Shown: positions 24,107 through 33,356, counted from the first letter of the stretch. The stretch: 55,241 nucleotides of DNA from an uncultured Collinsella sp. (GCA_900542235.1 UQNB01000003.1:1-55241), one strand, 5' to 3'. Notes: generated from the letters alone by a model not told the origin. Program-made: numbers and translations.

Positions 24107-26251
24107 ATGGACCTGATCGCCCAGCTCGCCCGCGAGCTCAATCTTAAGGCCGCCAACATCGAGGCGGCCGTCAAGCTCATCGACGAGGGCAACACCATTC
24201 CCTTTATCTCGCGCTACCGCAAGGAAGCCACGGGCGGCATGGACGACGTCGCCCTGCGCGCCCTCGACGAGCGCCTGTCCTACCTGCGCAATCTTGAGCA
24301 GCGCAAAGAGGACGTTATCCTGCTCATCGACGCCCAGGGTAAGCTCACGCCCGAACTCGAGCAGCAGATCCGCGAGGCCACGCAGCTCCAGCGTGTCGAG
24401 GACCTCTACAAGCCCTACCGCAAAAAGCGCATGACCCGCGCACAGAAGGCCCGCGAAGCCGGCCTGGAGCCGCTCGCCAACATGATCATCATGCAGGCCT
24501 CGGCCAAGGGCAGCGCGCTCGACGCCGCCGCAACATACGTCAACGAGGAGGCCGGCTTCGACACGCCCGAGAAGGCGCTTGCCGGCGCCGACATCGTGGC
24601 CGAGACGGTGGCCGAGGATCCCGAGAACGTCGCCGACCTGCGCGCCTTTACGCAAAACACCGCCGATATCGTCGTCGAGGCCACCGACCCCACGGAGAAG
24701 ACTCCCTACGAGCCCTACTACAACTTTGACGAGCCGCTGCGCCGTATTCCCAACCACCGCGTGCTGGCTATCGACCGCGGTGAGCGCGAGGGCAAGCTCC
24801 GCGTGCGCGTGAACGTCGACGGCGCCGCCGCCACGGCACGCCTCGGCAGCCGTTGGTCCCGACGCCAGGGCGTCTTCGCACCCGTCTTCGATGCCGCCAT
24901 CGCCGACGGCTACAAGCGCCTCATGGCCCCCTCGCTGGAGCGCGAGGCCCGCGCCAAACTCACCGTTCGCGCCCAAACCGAGGCCATCAACGTCTTTGCC
25001 AAGAATCTCGAGGGCCTGCTCTCGGCACGCCCCGTGCGCGGCGCCCGTGTGCTCGCGCTCGACCCGGGCTACCGCACCGGCTGCAAGGTCGCCGTCATGG
25101 ACGAGACCGGCAAGCTGCTCGACCACGGCGTGGTCTACCCCACCAAGCCGCGCCACGACGTCGCCGGCACCAAGCGCGAGCTCGCTCGCCTCGTCAAGAA
25201 GGACGGCGTCAACACCATCGTCATCGGCAATGGCACCGCTAGCCGCGAGACCGAGGAAGTCGTCTCGGAGTTCATCGCCGAGCAGGCTCCTGGGCTGCGA
25301 TACACCATCGTCAACGAGGCCGGCGCATCGGTGTACTCCGCCTCCGAGCTCGCAAGCCAGGAGTATCCCGACCTGGATGTCACCGTACGTGGCGCCATGA
25401 GCCTGGGCCGCCGCCTGCAAGACCCGCTGGCAGAGCTCGTCAAGATTCCGCCCCAGTCCATCGGCGTTGGCCAGTACCAGCACGACCTTGACCAGGCCGA
25501 GCTTTCACGTACCCTGGGCCACGTGGTGGAGGACGTCGTCAACCGCGTGGGCGTCGACGTAAACACCGCGAGCGCAAGTCTACTGGGATACGTATCGGGC
25601 ATTACGCCGAGCGTAGCCAAAAACATCGTGGCCTACCGCGAGGAAAACGGTGCCTTTACCGATCGCCGCCAGCTCAAGAAGGTCCCCAAGCTGGGACCCA
25701 AGGCATATCTCAACGCCGCGGGCTTCCTGCGCATCAGCGGCGGTAAGAACCCGCTCGACGCGACAAGCGTCCACCCCGAGAGCTACGAGGTGGCCACGGC
25801 CGTCCTGGAGCGCGCCGGCGTTCAAGCCAGCGAGCTCAGCCGCGGCGGCGTGCCCGACATCGAGCACCGCCTGGGCAGCATCTCGGCGCTGGCAAGCGAC
25901 CTGGACTGCGGCACCCTCACGCTCATCGACATCGTCAACGAGCTCAAGAAGCCCGGTCGCGACCCGCGCGACGACGCACCCGAGGTGGTCTTCAGCCGCT
26001 CGGCGCTTTCCATCGACGACCTAGAGCCCGGCATGGAGCTCAAAGGCACGGTGCGCAACGTCGTGGATTTTGGCGCCTTCGTCGACGTGGGCGTACACCA
26101 GGACGGCCTCGTGCACATCTCCAAGCTGGCCAACCGCTTTGTCAAGCACCCGAGCGACGTGGTGCGCGTCGGCGATACGGTCAAGGTTTGGGTCGAGAAG
26201 GTTGATCGCGACCGCAAAAAGATCTCCCTCACCATGGTGCAGGGGAAGTAA
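24107..26251 (+). CDS. tex: Tex-family RNA-binding transcription accessory protein
   Basis: 714 residues from the ATG at 24107 (AGGAAG upstream); the frame is open further upstream without a ribosome binding site. Domains in order: Tex N-terminal helical region (1-190, with IPFISRYRKEATGGMDD), YqgF/RNase H-like domain (about 310-450, ALDPGYRTGCKVAVMD), helix-hairpin-helix region (470-560, VGVDVNTASASLL and LKKVPKLGPKAYLNAAG), and a C-terminal S1 RNA-binding domain (635-710, GTVRNVVDFGAFVDVGVHQD). Full length for the family. It is a conserved cytoplasmic nucleic-acid-binding protein related to eukaryotic Spt6. Stands alone between terminators. Confidence 0.95.
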   Translation: MDLIAQLARELNLKAANIEAAVKLIDEGNTIPFISRYRKEATGGMDDVALRALDERLSYLRNLEQRKEDVILLIDAQGKLTPELEQQIREATQLQRVEDLYKPYRKKRMTRAQKAREAGLEPLANMIIMQASAKGSALDAAATYVNEEAGFDTPEKALAGADIVAETVAEDPENVADLRAFTQNTADIVVEATDPTEKTPYEPYYNFDEPLRRIPNHRVLAIDRGEREGKLRVRVNVDGAAATARLGSRWSRRQGVFAPVFDAAIADGYKRLMAPSLEREARAKLTVRAQTEAINVFAKNLEGLLSARPVRGARVLALDPGYRTGCKVAVMDETGKLLDHGVVYPTKPRHDVAGTKRELARLVKKDGVNTIVIGNGTASRETEEVVSEFIAEQAPGLRYTIVNEAGASVYSASELASQEYPDLDVTVRGAMSLGRRLQDPLAELVKIPPQSIGVGQYQHDLDQAELSRTLGHVVEDVVNRVGVDVNTASASLLGYVSGITPSVAKNIVAYREENGAFTDRRQLKKVPKLGPKAYLNAAGFLRISGGKNPLDATSVHPESYEVATAVLERAGVQASELSRGGVPDIEHRLGSISALASDLDCGTLTLIDIVNELKKPGRDPRDDAPEVVFSRSALSIDDLEPGMELKGTVRNVVDFGAFVDVGVHQDGLVHISKLANRFVKHPSDVVRVGDTVKVWVEKVDRDRKKISLTMVQGK

Positions 26252-26288
26252 CAGCAAAGGACGAACCACCGCTGCCCATCGTCGAACT

Positions 26289-26321
26289 TGCAAGTTTTCT
26301 CACCCAATGGGAAAACTTGCA
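26289..26321. terminator. Hairpin downstream of tex
   Basis: TGCAAGTTTTC and its perfect complement separated by 11 bases. There is no downstream T-run on the plus strand, though the arm itself is T-rich, so termination of tex is plausible but not certain. Confidence 0.55.
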
Positions 26322-26332
26322 GATACCACAAC

Positions 26333-26364
26333 AAAAAGGTGCCGCCCATCAAAGAGGCGGCACC
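26333..26364 (-). terminator. Rho-independent terminator of the transaldolase-family gene
   Basis: Minus-strand GGTGCCGCC pairs with GGCGGCACC across a 9-base loop and runs into TTTTTGTTG. It lies 150 bases beyond the stop codon, after the palindrome at 26413-26484. Confidence 0.88.
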
Positions 26365-26412
26365 AACAAAGTCTCATTCAGCTCAGAACCTACTGGCAAG
26401 CTCGTGCCGGCA

Positions 26413-26484
26413 GCCCCGGCCTTCCCTTTCCCTAGCGCGACCCTCGCAAAGCGCGTGAGCGATAGGGAAAGGGAAGGCCGGGGC
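26413..26484. repeat. Palindrome with 22-base perfect arms
   Basis: GCCCCGGCCTTCCCTTTCCC plus TA (26413-26434) and its exact complement at 26463-26484 enclose a 28-base interior (GCGCGACC ... GTGAGCGA) that can form a further small stem. It sits in the 263-base gap between tex and the transaldolase-family gene. Confidence 0.8.
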
Positions 26485-26514
26485 GAACAGCCCACGGCGC
26501 AGCCAGTGTTCGCC

Positions 26515-27219
26515 CTACGGCAGAATATGGAAGCCCAAAGCGGCGATATCCTTGGCAAAACCGCGCACGGTATCGAGCGAGACCTCGTACGGGTCACGGC
26601 CGATGTTCTTACGCTTGGCCAGGATGCTGTTGGGCACCGTGATGATCTGGCAACCGCATCCTTCCGCCTGGTAAATGTTGATGAGCTCGCGCGTGGACGC
26701 CCACAAGACCTCACAGCTGGGCTTTGCGGCGGCCTTCTTGACCGACTCCGTCATAAACGGAATGGGATCGACGCCGGTATCGGCGATGCGGCCGGCAAAG
26801 AGCGAGATGATGGACGGCGTCTCGGCGTCAACGGCCTCGACCATCTCATCGACCTGCTTAGGCGTAAAGATGGTGGTGACGTTAACCTTGATGCCGTCGG
26901 CCGAAAGCTTGCGGACCAGCTCGGCGGTGGACTCGCCCTTGGTGGTCACGCACGGAATCTTGACGTAGACGTTCTCGGCCCAGGTGGCGATCTCGCGAGC
27001 CTCGACCTCCATGGTCTCGACGTCGTCGGCAAAGACCTCAAACGACACAGACACATCGGTGATGTGGGCCAGGACCTCCTTGGCAAACGCGCGATAGTCC
27101 GTCACGCCACCCTTCTTCATAAGGGACGGGTTGGTCGTGAAACCCTGAACGTTGCCGTTCTCGTACATGTCGAGCATGCCCTCGAGGTTTGCACCGTCAG
27201 CGAACACCTTGATTGCCAT
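26515..27219 (-). CDS. Transaldolase / fructose-6-phosphate aldolase family protein
   Basis: 234 residues from the ATG at 27219 (AAAGGA upstream). The short length and the order VFADGANLEG, GFTTNPSLM, YVKIP with the Schiff-base lysine at 87, and SLFAGRIADTG place it in the small transaldolase group that includes TalC and fructose-6-phosphate aldolase; it lacks the long insertions of classical TalB. It should transfer or split off a dihydroxyacetone unit in the cytoplasm, linking pentose phosphates and glycolysis. Transaldolase and aldolase activity cannot be separated here. It is a single gene with its own terminator. Confidence 0.88.
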   Translation of the reverse strand: MAIKVFADGANLEGMLDMYENGNVQGFTTNPSLMKKGGVTDYRAFAKEVLAHITDVSVSFEVFADDVETMEVEAREIATWAENVYVKIPCVTTKGESTAELVRKLSADGIKVNVTTIFTPKQVDEMVEAVDAETPSIISLFAGRIADTGVDPIPFMTESVKKAAAKPSCEVLWASTRELINIYQAEGCGCQIITVPNSILAKRKNIGRDPYEVSLDTVRGFAKDIAALGFHILP

Positions 27220-27375
27220 CTGCCTGATTCCTTTCGCTTGCACATGGGCGTTGCACTGCTAAACACTTTACCTACGTTTATCAAGGCGTGAGCTGCGAGT
27301 TTTTATCTTCTCGGCGAACGGTATAAACGCTTTAGCGTTTTTGAGCACACCCTCCAGCGGCAAAACGATTTTGCA

Positions 27376-27403
27376 GGGCGGGCCGATTTGAGCCGCCCGC
27401 CGC
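27376..27403 (-). terminator. Probable terminator of the HAD phosphatase gene
   Basis: On the minus strand GGCGGGC and GCCCGCC pair around GGCTCAAATCG, about 28 bases after the HAD stop codon. The following TGCAAAATCG is only weakly T-rich. A second small dyad, AAACGC-TTTA-GCGTTTTTG, lies at 27325-27342. Confidence 0.55.
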
Positions 27404-27430
27404 GGGTGAACGGTAATTGGGCGGTTCCCG

Positions 27431-28258
27431 CTAGATCAACCCAAAATGCTGCATCGCTGTGACGGTGCCGTCGTTCGCGACGTCGTCGGTCACGTAGTCG
27501 GCGAGCGCCTTGACCTCGGGCATGGCGTTGCCCATGGCCACGGCCGTCTCGACGGCAGCGAGCATGCCCAGGTCGTTACCCGAATCGCCAAAGCCAAAGG
27601 TGCGCGCATTTCCTTCGCGACCCAGATACTCCAGTGCCCGCGCCACACCCACGCCCTTGTCGATACCCTTGGGGCTCAGCTCGCGGTTCGAACCGCCGGT
27701 ATTGCTCAGCTCAAAGCTACGATCGATAAAGCCGTCGTCGTTGGCTACGCGAGCCAAGCTGGGCGCTTTAAGGCACACCTTGCCCACGCGCAGACGACCG
27801 TCGATGCGCATTTCCTCGGCGCTGTGCACCGCAGCAGCGCCGATCAAAGACGACTGCTCAACGCCCGCGGGCTCCAGCGCAAAGGTCGCAGCGTTGGTCT
27901 CGAAAAAGGCCTCGAACCCTGCCGCGACAATGCGACGTGCAAGCTCCTCGACAATACCCTCGTCAAAGCAATCCTCGTGCACCACACGCCCCTCGACCTC
28001 GAGCGTGGCGCCCGCCATGGCCACGACACCCGCAGGGTCGAGCGCGCGCAGGCTGTCCGCAATCAGCCACAAGGGGCGACCCGTGCAGATAAACGCCTTG
28101 TGCCCTGCGTCGCGCAGACGATGAAACGCCTCGACGACCGTCTGCGAAGGGCGAACCGCCGAAAAGTCCTTGTCGGTCATGTTGTCGGGGTCGAACGACG
28201 TCAGCGTGCCGTCCACGTCAAAAAACAATACAGCGGAATCGGAGCACGCATCAATCAT
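27431..28258 (-). CDS. HAD-superfamily Cof-type phosphatase
   Basis: 275 residues from the ATG at 28258 (AAAGGA upstream). The four HAD motifs are complete: FFDVDGTLT (nucleophile Asp), ICTGRP, the Lys of GIDKGVGV, and FGDSGNDLGML. A large C2 cap lies between motifs II and III, which defines the Cof subgroup acting on sugar phosphates, FMN or other small phosphates. The specific substrate is unknown. It is divergent from rlmKL with only 75 bases between the start codons. Confidence 0.92.
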   Translation of the reverse strand: MIDACSDSAVLFFDVDGTLTSFDPDNMTDKDFSAVRPSQTVVEAFHRLRDAGHKAFICTGRPLWLIADSLRALDPAGVVAMAGATLEVEGRVVHEDCFDEGIVEELARRIVAAGFEAFFETNAATFALEPAGVEQSSLIGAAAVHSAEEMRIDGRLRVGKVCLKAPSLARVANDDGFIDRSFELSNTGGSNRELSPKGIDKGVGVARALEYLGREGNARTFGFGDSGNDLGMLAAVETAVAMGNAMPEVKALADYVTDDVANDGTVTAMQHFGLI

Positions 28259-28333
28259 ATGGGTTCCTTTCGAGGGCGATGGCAAACGAAGCATCCATCA
28301 TATAATGGAGCGACGCAACCAGAGAGGTCACCC

Positions 28334-30892
28334 ATGGAATTTTATGCAAGCTGCCCCGAGGGCTTTGAATCCGCACTCGCCGACGAGCTCAAGTGGCTCG
28401 GGCTTTCGCATGTCCGCCGCCTGAAGGGCCGCGCTACGTTTGAGGGCGAGCTCGAAGAAGGCTACCGCGCCTGTCTGTGGTCGCGCCTGGCCAGCCGCGT
28501 GTTTGTGGTGCTTGGACGCTTTGAGGCGCAGGATGCCGACGAGCTGTACGATAGCGTTTACGACATCGCCTGGGAGAGCATCGTCCGCCCCGGCGCCACC
28601 ATCGCCATTACCGCCCGCGGCGTGACCGAGCAGCTGCGCAACACGCGCTTCTCGGCCCTGCGCGCCAAGGACGCGCGGTGCGACCGTCTGGCCGAGACCA
28701 CGGGCCGTCGCGCCGATGTCGACGCCGCCGATCCCGACGTTCACCTGCTGCTTTCGCTGCGTCAGCGCCGCGCGAGCATCAGCCTGGACCTTTCGGGTGA
28801 CCCGCTGTTCAAGCGCCTGCCGCCCGCCGCGACCCGCGCCGGCGAGGGCGCGCACGTGCTGCGCCCCGACTACGCCGCCCTGGTGTTGGCGCAGGTCGGC
28901 TGGACCGCACTGTGCGAGCGCGAGCTGACGGCCGACGATTACGAGAACGAAGCCCTGCCCACGCTGGTCGACGCCTCGTGCGCCGGCGGCGGCCTGCTGC
29001 TAGAGGCCGTGAATATCCTAACCGACCGCGCTCCGGGCGCCGCCCGCGAGCACTGGGGCTTTGAGGGCTGGCAGCTGCACGACGCCGCCCTGTGGGAGCA
29101 GCTGCGTGCCGAGGCGCGCGAGCGCGAGGCGGCAGCGCGCGAGCGCCAGGTGCGCATCGTGGCCGTGGACATCGACCCCGCCGCCCGCAAGACCGCTGAG
29201 CGCATGGTCAAGTGTGCCGGCTACAAGCGTTTTGTCGACTTTTGCGCTGCCAAGCCCGCCACCGTGTTGGACCACGGCGGCGCTGTCGCCGGCGCCGCCG
29301 TGGTCGCAGACACCACCGAGACCCCGCTTTCGCTCATGCACGACGCCATGACGCTGGTCGGCGAGCTGCGCCGCGCGCCCGAGCTTACCGCCGCGCCGGT
29401 CGCCGCGCTCACCCGCGATGGCCTTATGGCCCGCGCGCTCCATGCCGAGCCCGCGCGCTCCATAGCTGTCATGCCCAATAACGAAGAGGCAACTATTGAG
29501 GTTTGGCCCTCGCTCGACCACGCCGCCGCGGCATTTGAAGCTGCGACCGGCGCAGATGCCGAGGAGCAGACCGCAGACGCCGTGGACGAAGCCGCCAACG
29601 CCCCCATGCCCGAGCCTGCCGCCATGCTCGACCTGGGCGACGGCAAGCCGCTGCCCGTGCTCATCCCCGAGTCCGAGCAGTTCGCCAACCGCCTGCGCAA
29701 GAACGCACGCCTGCGTCGCAAGTGGGCAAAGCGCGAGGGCGTGAGCTGCTACCGCGTCTACGATGCCGACCTGCCCGACTACTCTGCTGCCATCGACCTG
29801 TACGAGGGTTGTCCGCAGACGCCGGGCCGCTGGCTCGTCATCGCCGAATACGCCGCGCCCAAGACCATCGACCCCGCGCTGGCCCAGGCCCGCATGCTCG
29901 ACATCTTGGCCATCGCGCCGCGCATCCTAGATGTTCCCGCCGAGCATGTGCACGCCAAGGCCCGCATGCGTTCGCGTGGCGGCTCGCAGTACGGCAAGCA
30001 GGGCGCCGGCAAGGGCGGATCGGGCGAACGCGCCAACATCGCGCGCCGTCGCCTGCCGCTCATCGAAGAGGGTGGCCTCACCTTTGCCGTCAACTTTGAC
30101 GATTACCTGGACGTGGGCATCTTCTTGGACCACCGCGTCACCCGCAACCTGGTGCGCGAGCACGCCAAACAGGCGCGCCGCTTCCTCAACCTGTTCGCCT
30201 ACACCGGCACTGCCACCTGCTACGCGGCAGATGGCGGCGTCGAGGAAACCGTGACGGTCGACCTTTCCAACACCTACCTGGACTGGGCCGAGCGCAACAT
30301 GCGCCAGAACGGCTTTGTGGGCCCGCAGCATCACTTTGTGCGCGACGACGTGCTCGCCTGGATTCGCGACCAGCGCCAGACGCGCAACCGCTGGGACCTT
30401 ATCTTTGTCGACCCGCCCACGTTTTCGAACTCGTCCAAGATGGGCCGCCGCACCTGGGATGTCCAGCGCGACCATGTTGAGCTTTTGGCCGGCGTATCTC
30501 GCCTGCTCGCACAGGGCGGACATGCCATCTTTAGCTGCAACCTGCGCGGCTTCCGTCCCGAGACGCGCAAGCTCGCACGCGCGGGCGTCGTGCTGGAGGA
30601 CATTACGGCGCAGACCATCCCCGAGGATTTCGCACGCAACCAGAAGGTGCACCACTGCTATATCGTGCGCCGCCTGCCCATCGAGGACGCCATGGCCGAG
30701 ATCGGCTTTAGCGCCGAGGAAATTGCCGAGCGCGTTGAGGAGCTGCGCAGCCCCGAGGCCCGTAAGCCTCGTGCAACGGCGCCCGCGCACGCGCAGGCCG
30801 GCAACGGCAAGTCCAACTTTGCCGGCAAACCCTCCCCCGCCGGAAAGCCCAAAAAGAAGAAGTTCTACGCCAGCAAGCCCAAGGGCAGATAA
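28334..30892 (+). CDS. rlmL: RlmKL-type 23S rRNA methyltransferase fusion with degenerate RlmL half
   Basis: 852 residues from the ATG at 28334, longer than the roughly 700 of the E. coli enzyme. The N-terminal half follows RlmL: a THUMP-containing region (1-160), then the methyltransferase core with EALPTLVDASCAGGGLLLEA (about 200-222) and RDRAPGLTREHWGFDGW-like TDRAPGAAREHWGFEGW. The SAM loop, usually DPxCGSGT, reads DASCAGGG, and no NPPY catalytic motif follows; the expected place is occupied by an Ala-rich stretch of more than 150 residues. The C-terminal half (about 450-800) is a normal RlmK with FAYTGTATCYAADGG and the catalytic VDPPTFSNS (about 690). A basic tail ends in KPKKKKFYASKPKGR. 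G2069 N7-methylation is therefore well supported; G2445 N2-methylation is doubtful. Confidence 0.88.
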   Translation: MEFYASCPEGFESALADELKWLGLSHVRRLKGRATFEGELEEGYRACLWSRLASRVFVVLGRFEAQDADELYDSVYDIAWESIVRPGATIAITARGVTEQLRNTRFSALRAKDARCDRLAETTGRRADVDAADPDVHLLLSLRQRRASISLDLSGDPLFKRLPPAATRAGEGAHVLRPDYAALVLAQVGWTALCERELTADDYENEALPTLVDASCAGGGLLLEAVNILTDRAPGAAREHWGFEGWQLHDAALWEQLRAEAREREAAARERQVRIVAVDIDPAARKTAERMVKCAGYKRFVDFCAAKPATVLDHGGAVAGAAVVADTTETPLSLMHDAMTLVGELRRAPELTAAPVAALTRDGLMARALHAEPARSIAVMPNNEEATIEVWPSLDHAAAAFEAATGADAEEQTADAVDEAANAPMPEPAAMLDLGDGKPLPVLIPESEQFANRLRKNARLRRKWAKREGVSCYRVYDADLPDYSAAIDLYEGCPQTPGRWLVIAEYAAPKTIDPALAQARMLDILAIAPRILDVPAEHVHAKARMRSRGGSQYGKQGAGKGGSGERANIARRRLPLIEEGGLTFAVNFDDYLDVGIFLDHRVTRNLVREHAKQARRFLNLFAYTGTATCYAADGGVEETVTVDLSNTYLDWAERNMRQNGFVGPQHHFVRDDVLAWIRDQRQTRNRWDLIFVDPPTFSNSSKMGRRTWDVQRDHVELLAGVSRLLAQGGHAIFSCNLRGFRPETRKLARAGVVLEDITAQTIPEDFARNQKVHHCYIVRRLPIEDAMAEIGFSAEEIAERVEELRSPEARKPRATAPAHAQAGNGKSNFAGKPSPAGKPKKKKFYASKPKGR

Positions 30893-30896
30893 CAAA

Positions 30897-30961
30897 GTTG
30901 CGGTGGAATACGGACTGTTTTGCCTGGAATTAGGCAAATTTAGACCGTATTCCACCGCAAC
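30897..30961. repeat. Nested palindrome between rlmKL and the response-regulator gene
   Basis: GTTGCGGTGGAATACGG (30897-30913) and its exact complement at 30945-30961 enclose a second hairpin TTTGCCT-GGAATT-AGGCAAA. It lies between convergent genes and ends 25 bases from the response-regulator stop codon; probably a shared terminator. Confidence 0.8.
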
Positions 30962-30986
30962 TCATATTGGGATGGTGATTGGCGAT

Positions 30987-31700
30987 CTAGCCTTGGGTGA
31001 CCAATCGGTAACCGATACCCACGTGCGTTTGAATATAGCGCGGATGCGCGGGGTCGGACTCGATCTTCTTGCGCAGCGTGCCCATAAAGACACGCAAGCT
31101 CGCCAGATCGCTCTTAGTTGCCGTGCCCCAAATCTCGTGCAGGATAAACTGGTGCGTCAGCACCTTGTCGGCGTTATGCGCCAGCAGGCACAGGAGCTTG
31201 TACTCGATCGGCGTCAGATGCAGCTCCTCGCCATCCATCGTGGCGATGCCGGCATCAAAATCGATATGCAGCTCACCGGTATCGAACGAGCCCTCGGAGG
31301 CAACGCCACCCGTTTGCGCATACGAAAGACGCCTAAGCGTCGTGCGAATGCGCGCGAGCAGTTCCTCGACCGAAAACGGCTTGGTCAGATAGTCGTCGGC
31401 GCCGGCATCGAGTGCGCGAATCTTGTCCGCATCCTCGCTGCGTGCCGAGACCACAATGATCGGCATGCCCGACCATGCGCGCACCGACTCCACCACCTTG
31501 ACGCCGTCCATATCGGGCAGGCCCAGATCGAGCAGCACAATGCTCGGCGCCTGCGACGAGGCGGCGGCGATGGCGGCATGGGCGGTCTCCACGGCCATAT
31601 GGCGCAAGCCGTGCGCCTCGAGCGCGGCAACGATAAGGTTGCGAACAGCTGGGTCGTCCTCAACGACCAAGATGAGCGGTTTTACGGCAGAGTTCGACAC
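30987..31700 (-). CDS. KdpE-like OmpR-family response regulator
   Basis: 237 residues from a GTG at 31700 with AAGGAG seven bases upstream, which itself overlaps the kinase stop codon. The longer open frame upstream lies inside the kinase gene. Receiver domain: VVEDDPAVRN, IVLLDLGLPDMDG with the phospho-acceptor Asp, and DYLTKPFSVEELLARI. C-terminal winged helix: LTPIEYKLLCLLAHNADKVLTHQ and VGIGYRL. The GLPDMDG and YLTKPF segments together with the KdpD-like partner favour the KdpE group. No kdpFABC genes are in the window; the adjacent potassium carrier kup is the obvious candidate target. Confidence 0.88.
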   Translation of the reverse strand: MSNSAVKPLILVVEDDPAVRNLIVAALEAHGLRHMAVETAHAAIAAASSQAPSIVLLDLGLPDMDGVKVVESVRAWSGMPIIVVSARSEDADKIRALDAGADDYLTKPFSVEELLARIRTTLRRLSYAQTGGVASEGSFDTGELHIDFDAGIATMDGEELHLTPIEYKLLCLLAHNADKVLTHQFILHEIWGTATKSDLASLRVFMGTLRKKIESDPAHPRYIQTHVGIGYRLVTQG

Positions 31701-31704
31701 AGCG

Positions 31705-33336
31705 CTACTCCTTATCAAACGAAACGTCGGCGGCGGGAAGCTCAATCGTAAAGACCGAACCGTGCGGGTCCGCCGCGGCAACCTCTATGCTACCGCCATG
31801 CGCCAACGCAATGGAACGGCAGAGCGAAAGACCCAGGCCCACGCTGCGGTGGCTGTCGGCCAGACCATGGTTGGCGGTATAGAACGACTCAAAGATCCGC
31901 TCGCGATCCTCGGGTGCGATACCCGGACCATCATCGGCCACCGAGCACGCCACGCGACCATCGTCGACGCTAATCGAGATCACGATATGCGAGCCTGTGG
32001 GCGTATAGGTGATGGCGTTGTTCACCAGATTGACCACCAGCTGCACCATCAGGCGCGCATCGACGTTGACGAGCGCCGGCTCATCGCACGCCACCACCTT
32101 AAGGTCGTGCTCGCGCACGGCAGGGTTCACGTGGCGCAGCGCCTCCTCGACGATATCGTCCATGAGCTCGAGCGTGGTCGACAGGCGCATACCGCCGCCC
32201 TCGAGCTTGGTGATGGCGAGCAGGTTCTCGACGGTGGCGTTGAGCCATTGCGCATCCGAGCGAATGGACAGAAGCATGCCGCGGCGCGTCTGGCTATCGA
32301 GCACGGCGGTGCCGGTCGAGCCCTGGTCGAGCAGCACATCGGCATTGCCCGAAATACTGGTGAGCGGCGTGCGCAGGTCGTGCGAGATGGAGCGCAGCAG
32401 GTTGGCGCGCAGCTGCTCGTTTTTGGCGAGCACCGCCGCCTCCTCGCGGGCCTCCATGGCGCGGGCGCGATCGAGTGCCAGCTCGCCTTCGCTCACGATG
32501 GCATCGGCAAGTGTCCGCTCCTCGTGCGTCAGCACGTCGGGCTCGGCAACGATAGCCAGCACGCCCACCACCGAGGCGGGGTCGCCCGAGCGCACGAAGC
32601 CGTCACCTGTGCGGACCGTCAGGTAGATGCCATAAAACGCCGAGCCGCCATAGGTGGCATCGAGCGGCGTTCCCACATAGGCGGACGCCGAGAGCCGCGG
32701 CGGCATCTGCGGCGCCAGTTCGTGCACCGGCGCGGCATCGCCCACGGCCGTGTATGTCGCACGCGGCAGCAGGTCATCATCGTCGGCGTCGGCGCTGTAC
32801 CACACGACCGGACAGCCCGAAAGACGCGCCAGCTGCGTTGCCATGGCATGGATAATTTGCTGCTGGTCGGCGCACCGCTGCAGCATGCGGTTAGTCTCGA
32901 GCACCATATGCGTGCGACGGTCGCTGGCGGCAGCCTGCGCCAAGGCGCGGCGCAGGGCCAACGCAATCGAGCTCGACACAAGCGAGACCACGAACATGAT
33001 GAAGAACATGCCGGGATAGACGCGGTCGATAAGCGACAGCGAGTAGCGCGGGTCGACAAACAAGAAGTTGTAGAGCGCCACGGCGGCAGCCGAGCTCAGC
33101 AAGCAATACAGGCGACTCCAGGTAAAGAATGCGCACAGCTGAACGGCGAACACATAGACGATCATGATGCTCGGCGCGAGACCCGGATGGTCGAGCAGCG
33201 CGCCCACAATCGTCGCTGCGACCAGCAGCCCCGCCGATACGCAGGCGTCATACAGAGGAGTGCGGCGCGTCAGCGTTGTGCGCCGCCACCAAAAGTTATC
33301 GGCAATATCGCCGTCCGCACGGACGTCCATAGACAC
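31705..33336 (-). CDS. KdpD-like sensor histidine kinase lacking the N-terminal KdpD domain
   Basis: 543 residues (GTG at 33336, or ATG two codons later, behind GGGAGGGG). The sequence starts with four membrane helices of DUF4118 type (about 30-125; SIMIVYVFAVQLCAFFTWSRL, ALYNFLFVDPRYSL), then a GAF-like domain (140-290), the dimerisation helix with SISHDLRTPLTS (His about 319), and the ATPase domain (NLVNNAITYTP, DDGPGIAP, GLGLSLCRSIA). This is the C-terminal half of KdpD; the large cytoplasmic KdpD/Usp sensor region that is normally in front is absent. Signal could be potassium, turgor or a membrane cue. It is directly upstream of its response regulator. Confidence 0.9.
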   Translation of the reverse strand: MSMDVRADGDIADNFWWRRTTLTRRTPLYDACVSAGLLVAATIVGALLDHPGLAPSIMIVYVFAVQLCAFFTWSRLYCLLSSAAAVALYNFLFVDPRYSLSLIDRVYPGMFFIMFVVSLVSSSIALALRRALAQAAASDRRTHMVLETNRMLQRCADQQQIIHAMATQLARLSGCPVVWYSADADDDDLLPRATYTAVGDAAPVHELAPQMPPRLSASAYVGTPLDATYGGSAFYGIYLTVRTGDGFVRSGDPASVVGVLAIVAEPDVLTHEERTLADAIVSEGELALDRARAMEAREEAAVLAKNEQLRANLLRSISHDLRTPLTSISGNADVLLDQGSTGTAVLDSQTRRGMLLSIRSDAQWLNATVENLLAITKLEGGGMRLSTTLELMDDIVEEALRHVNPAVREHDLKVVACDEPALVNVDARLMVQLVVNLVNNAITYTPTGSHIVISISVDDGRVACSVADDGPGIAPEDRERIFESFYTANHGLADSHRSVGLGLSLCRSIALAHGGSIEVAAADPHGSVFTIELPAADVSFDKE

Positions 33337-33356
33337 CGTACCCCTCCCTCAAAAAC

